NCBI GenBank assembly: GCA_033549305.1
Contig: JAWSUV010000164.1
Span: 1 to 5,063, forward strand
Direction of reading: 5' to 3'
DNA from: Anoxynatronum sp033549305
GTDB taxonomy: Bacteria; Bacillota; Clostridia; Peptostreptococcales; Tindalliaceae
Length of the DNA: 5,063 nucleotides
The notes beneath the pieces were generated by a model, which saw nothing but the letters and a program-made list of their open reading frames with translations, had not been told where the DNA came from and did not search any database. Within the stretch, counting starts at the first letter, position 1. The number at the start of each line of letters is the position of its first letter. A program made the translations under genes and the position numbers. Below, in pieces: positions 1 to 5,063 of the stretch.

Positions 1-451
1 GGCGGTAGGAGATGCCCAGCCGCATCAGGCTCCCGGGGTAATTACCTGCCAGGCCAATGGTTTCATGCAGGGTGTCATAGGGAGCTCCCGTGATGCACAG
101 TAGGCTGTCTCCGGGGAAGAGGTTGCCCGTCAGTCCCAGGCTGAGGGCGTGGGTGCCGTTGACAATATTGGGCCGTACCAGGGCGTTTTCTGCTCCAAAA
201 ACGGACGCGAAAATCTCCTCTGTTTTTTCACGTCCGGGATCATTGTACCCGTAACCCGTGTGCCACTGGAAATGCTGGTCGCTGAGACGCTCCCGCTGCA
301 TGGCGTTCAGAACTTTATACTGGTTATACTCCTTAATCGCTTCCCGGCGCTGGAAAAGCGGCTGTACTTCTTCTTCCGCCTGCTGCACCAGCTGAATGAT
401 CACATCACTGATCCCCAGGTTGTCCCTTAAAAACTGACTGGTCTCCCGCAT
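1..451 (-). CDS. ynbB: PLP-dependent aluminum resistance / methionine gamma-lyase-like protein, YnbB family (N-terminal part, runs off left edge)
   Basis: Only the first 150 codons are in the window; there is no stop before the left edge. Translation from the ATG at 451-449 gives MRETSQFLRDNLGISD..., then HTGYGYNDPGR (residues 64-74), a VFGAENALVRPNIVNGTHAL stretch (84-103) and TGAPYDTL (121-128). These are recognisable hallmarks of the family annotated as aluminum resistance protein or methionine gamma-lyase family protein, a fold-type I PLP enzyme group of about 410-430 residues. The PLP-binding lysine would lie outside the window. The family name comes from a metal-resistance clone, so the true substrate is uncertain. 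The start is supported by AAGGGAG at 462-468, 10 bases upstream. In Bacillus subtilis ynbB lies near hflX and glnR-glnA; here it directly follows hfq. I am confident of the family, less so of any reaction. Confidence 0.88.
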   Translation of the reverse strand, partial: MRETSQFLRDNLGISDVIIQLVQQAEEEVQPLFQRREAIKEYNQYKVLNAMQRERLSDQHFQWHTGYGYNDPGREKTEEIFASVFGAENALVRPNIVNGTHALSLGLTGNLFPGDSLLCITGAPYDTLHETIGLAGNYPGSLMRLGISYR

Positions 452-461
452 CTGATCGTAA

Positions 462-468
462 CTCCCTT
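462..468 (-). promoter_or_regulatory. Shine-Dalgarno site of the ynbB-like gene
   Basis: The minus strand reads AAGGGAG, ending 10 bases before the ATG at 451. It is the only good ribosome-binding sequence in the gap and fixes the start, since no other in-frame ATG, GTG or TTG lies just upstream. It begins only 14 bases after the 3' arm of the hairpin at 483-513, so that structure could affect access to it. Confidence 0.7.
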
Positions 469-472
469 CTGA

Positions 473-513
473 AACAGACAGAACAGACAGTGTCCCTGGG
501 GATCACTGTCTGT
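473..513 (-). terminator. Inverted repeat between hfq and ynbB-like gene; weak intrinsic terminator or attenuator candidate
   Basis: On the minus strand ACAGACAGTG (513-504) and CACTGTCTGT (492-483) form a perfect 10-bp stem. The 11-base spacer can add UCC/GGA pairs around a 4-base loop with one bulged A. The stem is followed by TCTGTCTGTTTC, which is T-rich but not an uninterrupted T run, so termination would probably be partial. The hairpin lies 17 bases past the hfq stop, the usual place for an end-of-gene hairpin. The T-rich tail is itself a second copy of part of the 3' arm: on the plus strand AACAGACAG occurs in tandem at 473-481 and 482-490. RNA processing, mRNA stabilisation or attenuation are alternatives. 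The repeat is seen directly; its function is inferred. Confidence 0.45.
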
Positions 514-530
514 CTGGTATGAATGCTGTA

Positions 531-773
531 TTATTCCGCTTCTTCCTGCTGCGCCTGATAAAAATTCACCGGTTTGGCCGGTATGATCGTTGAAATGGCA
601 TGCTTATAAATCATTTGCTGTTTCCCGTCGCTGTCGAGTACAAGGGTGTAGTTATCAAATCCTTTGACGTTTCCGCGCAACTGGAACCCATTCATCAAAA
701 AAACGGTGATGGATATGCTCTCCTTGCGCACCTGGTTCAAAAAGAGGTCCTGCAGATTCATGTTGTTTTTCAT
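531..773 (-). CDS. hfq: RNA chaperone Hfq
   Basis: An 80-residue Hfq, a hexameric Sm-like RNA chaperone of the cytoplasm. The N-terminus MNLQDLFLNQVRKE matches the Bacillus-type helix. The Sm1 region covers roughly residues 20-50 (ITVFLMNGFQLRGNVKGFDNY...) and the Sm2 signature YKHAIST is at 56-62, including the Lys-His pair that lines the proximal RNA pore. Gln8 and Tyr42 sit where the pore glutamine and aromatic usually are. The rim carries RKE (16-18), the Gram-positive form, not the Arg-rich patch of E. coli. The tail is short and acidic (QQEEAE). I chose the ATG at 773 because a G-rich Shine-Dalgarno lies 9 bases upstream. An ATG at 791 would add MGGIAK, with that site inside the coding region. 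The ATG at 761 is a third option. The gene follows miaA on the same strand, as in many bacteria. Confidence 0.96.
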   Translation of the reverse strand: MKNNMNLQDLFLNQVRKESISITVFLMNGFQLRGNVKGFDNYTLVLDSDGKQQMIYKHAISTIIPAKPVNFYQAQQEEAE

Positions 774-878
774 TTTGGCGATCCCCCCCATTTTTTCTCT
801 CTTTTGCCATTTTCTTTTCTTTCATTTTTTCTTCTTCTGCCTGCTCTTCTTTTTGTTGCTCCGGTGAATGACCCCGCT
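774..878 (-). promoter_or_regulatory. Purine-rich leader between miaA and hfq
   Basis: This is the 105-base gap between the miaA stop and the hfq start. Read on the minus strand it is overwhelmingly A and G from about 863 down to 783, including AAAAGAGAGAAAAAA at 791-805 just before the G7 ribosome-binding site. I see no convincing terminator hairpin and no clear sigma-A promoter, so read-through from miaA is the simplest model. Bacillus Hfq is known to bind alternating A/purine RNA on its distal face. Autoregulation by Hfq binding here is therefore possible, but it is inference. Confidence 0.4.
783..789 (-). promoter_or_regulatory. G7 Shine-Dalgarno of hfq (decides the start)
   Basis: The minus strand has seven consecutive G residues ending 9 bases before the ATG at 773. 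A pure G run is an unusual ribosome-binding site, but it can pair with the CCUCC of 16S rRNA in several registers. Its position favours the start at 773. The upstream ATG at 791-789 overlaps this run and has only a weak GAGAG-type sequence before it. Confidence 0.6.
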
Positions 879-1835
879 TCACGACGGCTCGCTGAGCTGA
901 TGAAGAATCAGTTCAACAGTGCGGCTGACCTCAGCTTCCCGGGACACATCATGATTCAGGTGGATCCATTGATCCTGGGGCAGCTTTTTAAACCAGGTAA
1001 GCTGTCTTTTCGCGTAACGTCTGGAATTCCGCTTAATCATCTTCACAGCATCCTCATACCCGATTTTACCCTGAATATAACGGATCATTTCTTTATATCC
1101 CACACCTTGCATGGCCGGAAGCTGCACATCAACCCCCAGGCTCATTAAATGACGCACTTCCGCCTCAAGGCCCTGGGCAAGCATCACGTCCACCCGCTGG
1201 TTAATGCGGTCATACAGAGATTCACGCTCTTCATTGATCACGAATACCCGGAAATCATAATCCTGATTGATTTCCAGCTCCCGGGAAAAATCCTGGATGC
1301 CGTCAGCCGCATGCAGGCTGACTTCCAGCGCCCGAATGACCCGTTTGACATTGTGGGGATGGATTCGCTCCGCGGCGGAAGGATCCTTCAGGCGCAGCCG
1401 TTGATGCATGGCTTCAGCCCCCACTGCCGCTGCTTCATCTTCCAGCTGACGCCGCAGCTGTGAATCGATTTCAACGTCTGTAAAATCCAGGCGGTAAAGC
1501 AAGGAGTGAATGTAAAGCCCTGTCCCGCCGGTGACGATGGGCAGTGCCTTTCGCTGATGGATTTCACGGATTTTCTCCAGGGCCAGCTGCTGAAAATCCG
1601 CTACAGTGAATCGCTGGGCCGGATCAAGAAAGTCCAGGAGATGATGTTGAACCCCTTGCTGCTCTTCCAGCGAAGGTTTGGCGGTGCCGATATTCATGTG
1701 CCGGTAGATCTGCATGGAATCCGCGGAGATGATTTCTCCGTTCGCCGCCAGCGCGGTTTGAATGCTCACCGCTGTTTTACCAACCGCGGTCGGCCCGGTG
1801 ATGATCACCACTAGTGGTTTTTTCATTAAAGCCAT
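879..1835 (-). CDS. miaA: tRNA dimethylallyltransferase MiaA
   Basis: MiaA transfers a dimethylallyl group from DMAPP to N6 of A37 in tRNAs that read UNN codons, the first step towards ms2i6A. With the start at 1835 the protein has 318 residues, close to the usual 300-320. The P-loop GPTAVGKT is at 14-21, followed by SADSMQIYR (38-46) with the Asp39 expected to act as catalytic base. GGTGLY is at 103-108, QGVGYKE at 243-249, and the C-terminal RRYAKRQLTWF tRNA-binding signature at 272-282. The start ATG-GCT at 1835 has AGGAAG exactly 8 bases upstream. The in-frame GTG at 1844 would abut that site and the ATG at 1826 would sit too far from it. The gene begins 33 bases after mutL and ends with TGA at 879, where a GTG overlaps the stop. 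It is intact and appears co-transcribed with mutSL. Confidence 0.97.
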   Translation of the reverse strand: MALMKKPLVVIITGPTAVGKTAVSIQTALAANGEIISADSMQIYRHMNIGTAKPSLEEQQGVQHHLLDFLDPAQRFTVADFQQLALEKIREIHQRKALPIVTGGTGLYIHSLLYRLDFTDVEIDSQLRRQLEDEAAAVGAEAMHQRLRLKDPSAAERIHPHNVKRVIRALEVSLHAADGIQDFSRELEINQDYDFRVFVINEERESLYDRINQRVDVMLAQGLEAEVRHLMSLGVDVQLPAMQGVGYKEMIRYIQGKIGYEDAVKMIKRNSRRYAKRQLTWFKKLPQDQWIHLNHDVSREAEVSRTVELILHQLSEPS

Positions 1836-1843
1836 CCGAGTCA

Positions 1844-1849
1844 CTTCCT
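1844..1849 (-). promoter_or_regulatory. Shine-Dalgarno of miaA (decides the start)
   Basis: The minus strand reads AGGAAG with an 8-base spacer to the ATG at 1835. It lies in the 33-base mutL-miaA gap, which contains no terminator, so miaA most likely shares the mutSL transcript. Confidence 0.7.
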
Positions 1850-1868
1850 GTCGTCTTTGTGAGTTTGA

Positions 1869-3929
1869 CTAGACCCGCTTAAACAACTTTTCCAGGTCGT
1901 AATCCCGCAACTGGAGGACAATGGGCCTTCCATGAGGGCATGTGAGCGGCACCCGGAGGGATGTCATCTGGTCCAGCAGCGATGTGATCTCTTCCCGGGT
2001 GAGGCTGTCATGAGCCTTAACGGCATAACGGCAGGCTTTTCGAATCAGCTTCTCCAGCGGAAGTTCGCCGCCGGACCACTCCTGATCAATCAGTTCATCC
2101 ATCAGGTTCGTGAGAAACTGGTGGTGGGCCGGCATTCCCAGATGATAGGGAACGCCTGTCAGGCGAATGGCCTGATGCCCGAAAGGTTCCACCATGAAGC
2201 CCATGCGATGGAAGATCTGCTGATGCACCTGAAACCATTCCATCTCTGCCAGGGTCAGTTCCAGGATCTGTCCGTCCAGTACCTCCTGCACATCCACCGT
2301 TCCACGCTGAGCGTCTGCCAGCAGCCGGTCATAAACCACCCGCTCATGAGCCGCATGCTGATCGATCAGGTAAAGATGCTTCCCCGACTCCAGCAGGAGA
2401 TAGGTCTGAAAGGCCTGCCCCACCAGGCGGTATTGCCGCTGCTTCAGTACCTGCTCCAAAAACAACTGTTGAGACAGATGTTCCGGCGCCAGTTCCTGAA
2501 GGGGTTCCTGCAGCGTTTCAGTCTGGCTTTCCCTGAAGAAGAATTCATTCGCCTGATCACTCGTCTGTTCGGCTGATTGACCGGATTCTTCGGGAACTGC
2601 CGCACCCGACGCCGGATCATCATGGTCATCCTGCACATATGGAAACGGCCGTTTTTCCCGGATCAGCTCATGAGGGGCATCATCCTTCCGGTTGTCGTCA
2701 GCATAACGCTGGCCGGCAAGTACATTCTCCTTCTGGTGTATGGCATTCTCCATAGGCTGCGCGGGTGCTGTATCGTCCAGGGAAACCTGGCTGCCTTCCG
2801 GTGGAAGAGTTGCCGCCTCTTGAGGCAACGTCTCCTGATCATGCTGCTGCCTGTGTTCCGCCTGCAGCGCAAGTTCCCGCGGCGTCGGTCCAATCCCCAG
2901 TCCACCAGGTGTCACCATCAGCGTCTGCTCCCGCAATGCCTGCTTCACATAATCCTTCAGGGAATCATCCACCCACTGTGGCTCCTGAAACTTGATGGCT
3001 GTTTTGGAAGGATGCACGTTCACATCCAGCACCTCCGGCGAGATCTCCAGATAAAGAATGCCCACAGGAAAACGCCGGATCATAATGGATCCTTCATAAG
3101 CCTGTTCAAACGCATGTGTCAGGACATCACTCCTTACACTGCGTCCGTTGACAAAAAAGGCCTGGTAATTACGGTTCCCCCGGTTTGCCTGTGGCTGCCC
3201 GATCAGGGCGCTGATCCGCAGGTGATGTTCCCCTTTGGAGTAGGTTTTCTCTGAAGCTATAAACAGCCCTTTGGCGAGTTCATGGGGAAAAACCGTCATG
3301 GCGGTCTGAAGTGGATCGGTTTGCCGGCGATTAGTTAACATAATATTATTATTGTTGATGTATTGAAAGGCAATGTCAGGGCGGCTCAGAATCAGGCGGG
3401 TGATCAGCTCGGTGATCCGCGATGCTTCCGCTCCGTCGCTCTTCATAAACTTTAACCGGGCAGGAGTTTGGTGAAACAGATCTCTGACGGTAATCCTGGT
3501 TCCCACCGGACATCCTGCTTCCTCCAGGGCCTGCAACGCGCCGCTCTCGAAAACAGCCCGGTATCCCGTCAGGCTGTCTTCCGCCCGGGTCTGCACTTCA
3601 ATCCGCGCCACCGCCGCAATGCTGGCCAGTGCCTCTCCCCGGAATCCCAGTGTATGGATGTGCTGCAAATCGTCAATCGTGCTGAGCTTTGAAGTGGTAT
3701 GAGGCATAAAAGCCGTTTCAATCTGGTCCCCGGGAATCCCCATACCATTGTCCGTCACCGCGATGAGTTCTTTGCCGCCCTGGCGGATTTCCACCCGAAT
3801 GTCTGTCGCCCGCGCGTCAATGGCATTTTCCACCAGCTCTTTAACAGCAGAAAAAGGCCCCTCAATCACTTCGCCGGCGGCAATTTGGTTAATCAGTTGA
3901 ACATCGAGGGGTCTGATCTGATGCTTCAT
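1869..3929 (-). CDS. mutL: DNA mismatch repair protein MutL (endonuclease-type)
   Basis: A complete 686-residue MutL, the ATP-driven partner of MutS. The N-terminal GHKL ATPase shows ELVENAIDA (31-39, with general base Glu31 and metal-binding Asn35), DNGMGI (60-65), TLGFRGEA (93-100) and a GT..V.DLF block (143-152). The transducer domain has FVNGR (259-263) and VNVHPSK (303-309). Residues about 340-490 form a Gln/Glu/Pro-rich linker with no visible domain. The C-terminal domain carries the metal-dependent nicking motifs DQHAAHE (523-529), AC(R)YAVKA (632-639) and CPHGRP (664-669), and ends in FKRV. It should therefore nick DNA itself, as in MutH-less bacteria. Oddities: the usual VERP is IEGP (Gly24), the usual RHATSK is PHTTSK (Pro76), and the last Glu of DQHAxxExxxxE is Asp534. 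The start overlaps the mutS stop as ATGA and has AAGGGGG 10 bases upstream. Confidence 0.98.
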   Translation of the reverse strand: MKHQIRPLDVQLINQIAAGEVIEGPFSAVKELVENAIDARATDIRVEIRQGGKELIAVTDNGMGIPGDQIETAFMPHTTSKLSTIDDLQHIHTLGFRGEALASIAAVARIEVQTRAEDSLTGYRAVFESGALQALEEAGCPVGTRITVRDLFHQTPARLKFMKSDGAEASRITELITRLILSRPDIAFQYINNNNIMLTNRRQTDPLQTAMTVFPHELAKGLFIASEKTYSKGEHHLRISALIGQPQANRGNRNYQAFFVNGRSVRSDVLTHAFEQAYEGSIMIRRFPVGILYLEISPEVLDVNVHPSKTAIKFQEPQWVDDSLKDYVKQALREQTLMVTPGGLGIGPTPRELALQAEHRQQHDQETLPQEAATLPPEGSQVSLDDTAPAQPMENAIHQKENVLAGQRYADDNRKDDAPHELIREKRPFPYVQDDHDDPASGAAVPEESGQSAEQTSDQANEFFFRESQTETLQEPLQELAPEHLSQQLFLEQVLKQRQYRLVGQAFQTYLLLESGKHLYLIDQHAAHERVVYDRLLADAQRGTVDVQEVLDGQILELTLAEMEWFQVHQQIFHRMGFMVEPFGHQAIRLTGVPYHLGMPAHHQFLTNLMDELIDQEWSGGELPLEKLIRKACRYAVKAHDSLTREEITSLLDQMTSLRVPLTCPHGRPIVLQLRDYDLEKLFKRV

Positions 3930-5063
3930 CGTCCGGTTTCCCCCTTCTTTTCTCTTTCATGTCTTTCAGGTTCCACCAGTTCCCCGGCTTCCTTCTGCAG
4001 CTCATACAGCCGGTTCAGCGCCTCCAGTGGTGTCATGTTCATGACGTCCATCGCTTTTACATCGTGCAGAAAGCGTTTGTATTCAGGGTTCACTTCCCGC
4101 TGATCCGGCGCCGCCGGATGACGCAGCCTGCGCTCTTCCCTGGAAACACTGCCGGTACCGGTCTCATTCGTCTGACTGCGGTTTAACTGGCGTTTATCAA
4201 ACAGGAGAATGGGCTCCGGTTGTCCATGATGCTGGTTTTCCAGGCTCAGCAGAATCTCACGGGCTTCCTGCAGCACTTCCTCCGGTAATCCGGCCAGTTT
4301 CGCCACCTGAATCCCATAGCTTTTATCACTGGTGCCTTCCACCACTTTCCGCAGGAAAATGATGTCGTGATGTTTTTCTTTGACGGCGGCCTTGTAATTG
4401 GCCACCCCTGGCAACGATTCTTCCAGATCAGTCAGTTCATGGTAGTGGGTGGAAAAAAGGGTTTTCGCCCCGATATGGTGGTGGATGTAGTCAATCACGG
4501 ACCAGGCAATGCTGAGACCGTCATAGGTACTGGTACCCCGGCCCACCTCGTCCAGGATGATCAGGCTTTGATCCGTCGCTGCCCGAAGAATGGCTGAAAC
4601 CTCACTCATCTCCACCATAAAGGTGCTTCGGCCCTGAGAAAGGTCGTCACTGGCGCCGATCCGGGTAAAGAGCCGGTCCACCACTCCCACATGAGCCGCG
4701 TCAGCCGGTACATAGGAACCCATCTGCGCCATCAGCACAATCAGGGCCACCTGCCGCATATAAGTGGATTTGCCTGCCATGTTGGGACCGGTAATCAGGT
4801 GAATGTATCGCTGGTTTTGGTAAATTTCCGTATCATTGGGCACGAAAAGTTCGCCATGCAGTGTTTTTTCAACTACGGGATGACGGCCATTTTTGATTTT
4901 AATGTGAGGTGCTTCGGTAATTACCGGCCGCTGGTATCGGTTCTGAAATGCGGTTTCACTTAAGGCAGCCAGCACATCCAGGGCAGCTGCAGCTCTTGCC
5001 GTTTGCTGCAGGGTTGGAATATGTGCTGCCACGGCTTCGCGTATCTGAAGAAAAACCGTGGAT
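3926..5063 (-). CDS. mutS: DNA mismatch repair protein MutS (C-terminal 378 residues; 5' part outside the window)
   Basis: MutS recognises mismatches and small loops and recruits MutL. The reading frame is open to the window edge; upstream of the GTG at 5032 it continues as STVFLQIREA, so that GTG is an internal Val and not a start. In fragment numbering: the end of the lever/core region with the RP-[VIY] approach to the ATPase domain; Walker A TGPNMAGKS (91-99); SQGRSTFMVEMSE (142-154); Walker B LIILDEVGRGTSTYDG (167-182); FSTHYHEL (203-210). Then follow the helix-turn-helix dimerisation region (YGIQVAKLAGLP, 249-260) and a C-terminal TPLEALNRLYELQKEA helix (344-359). Full-length family members have about 850-900 residues, so a little over half is missing. 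The stop shares ATGA with mutL, implying coupled translation. An EPILLF segment (283-288) sits where other MutS proteins carry their clamp-binding motif. Confidence 0.98.
   Translation of the reverse strand, partial: STVFLQIREAVAAHIPTLQQTARAAAALDVLAALSETAFQNRYQRPVITEAPHIKIKNGRHPVVEKTLHGELFVPNDTEIYQNQRYIHLITGPNMAGKSTYMRQVALIVLMAQMGSYVPADAAHVGVVDRLFTRIGASDDLSQGRSTFMVEMSEVSAILRAATDQSLIILDEVGRGTSTYDGLSIAWSVIDYIHHHIGAKTLFSTHYHELTDLEESLPGVANYKAAVKEKHHDIIFLRKVVEGTSDKSYGIQVAKLAGLPEEVLQEAREILLSLENQHHGQPEPILLFDKRQLNRSQTNETGTGSVSREERRLRHPAAPDQREVNPEYKRFLHDVKAMDVMNMTPLEALNRLYELQKEAGELVEPERHEREKKGETGR
3940..3946 (-). promoter_or_regulatory. Shine-Dalgarno of mutL inside the end of mutS
   Basis: The minus strand reads AAGGGGG, 10 bases before the mutL ATG at 3929, within the last codons of mutS. 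With the 4-base ATGA overlap this supports both independent initiation and translational coupling of MutL to MutS. Confidence 0.6.

Noticed and set aside
149..430. Plus-strand 93-codon frame at the left end
   Set aside because: It is antisense to the clearly recognisable ynbB-like N-terminus on the minus strand.
774..791. Hfq start at the upstream ATG (adds MGGIAK)
   Set aside because: The ATG at 773 has a G-rich ribosome-binding site at a suitable 9-base distance, and known Hfq proteins begin close to the NLQDLFLNQ helix. The upstream ATG would place that site within the coding region.
655..882. Minus-strand 75-codon frame starting with a GTG that overlaps the miaA stop (GTGA), rich in Glu/Lys
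   Set aside because: The overlap looks like coupling, but there is no Shine-Dalgarno before the GTG. The Glu/Lys content simply reflects the purine-rich leader, and the second half runs out of frame through the conserved start of hfq. I recognise no family.
600..1148. Plus-strand 182-codon frame opposite hfq, the leader and the end of miaA
   Set aside because: It includes a Phe/Leu/Ser-rich stretch that looks membrane-like, but this is just the complement of the purine-rich leader; both flanks are antisense to real genes.
1807..1818. 12-base palindrome ACCACTAGTGGT followed on the plus strand by a T run
   Set aside because: It encodes conserved residues at the start of MiaA. As a hairpin it gives only about 4 bp around a CTAG loop, and nothing is transcribed on the plus strand here that would need a terminator.
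1932..3254. Two long plus-strand open frames back to back (214 and 225 codons) opposite mutL
   Set aside because: They lie antisense to well-conserved MutL coding sequence, resemble no protein I know, and are typical shadows in a gene of this composition.
4151..4162. Palindrome around CCGGTACCGG in mutS
   Set aside because: An isolated short palindrome within coding sequence, with no partner sites or regulatory context; chance is the simplest explanation.
5030..5032. GTG at 5032 as a start for mutS
   Set aside because: The frame stays open to the window edge with MutS-like sequence (FLQIREAVAAHIP), and the mismatch-binding domains of MutS must lie upstream.

Overview
The window is a compact, one-directional gene block on the minus strand. 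In transcription order (high to low coordinates) it reads mutS (3' part only), mutL, miaA, hfq, and the 5' part of a PLP-dependent 'aluminum resistance'/methionine gamma-lyase-like gene (ynbB family). The order mutS-mutL-miaA-hfq, with a ynbB-type gene close by, is typical of Bacillota. The proteins agree with this: Hfq closely resembles the short Bacillus type, and MutL carries the nicking-endonuclease domain (DQHA...E, ACR, CPHGRP motifs) that MutH-dependent gamma-proteobacteria lack. Base composition looks close to half G+C by eye. I would say Bacillota, probably Bacilli-like, and go no further.

Layout: mutS enters from the right edge (5063) and ends at 3926. Its stop overlaps the mutL start by 4 bases (ATGA), so the two mismatch-repair proteins are probably translationally coupled. 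mutL (1869-3929) is complete. A 33-base gap holding a good Shine-Dalgarno leads to miaA (879-1835). A 105-base purine-rich leader separates miaA from hfq (531-773). A 79-base gap with a perfect 10-bp inverted repeat then separates hfq from the ynbB-like gene, which runs off the left edge. No stretch over 300 bases lacks a gene. I saw no tRNA, rRNA, insertion sequence, CRISPR array or phage feature.

Functionally the block combines DNA mismatch repair (MutS recognises the mismatch, MutL nicks the strand), tRNA modification (MiaA prenylates A37) and RNA-based regulation (Hfq). The last gene is a PLP enzyme of uncertain physiological role. Gene spacing suggests a transcript through at least mutS-mutL-miaA and probably hfq, with possible attenuation or processing after hfq.

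This is a conserved housekeeping region and I found no new biological system. The points worth a second look are modest: unusual substitutions at normally conserved MutL positions, an (A/G)-repeat leader with a G7 Shine-Dalgarno in front of hfq, and a hairpin with a tandemly duplicated arm between hfq and the ynbB-like gene.
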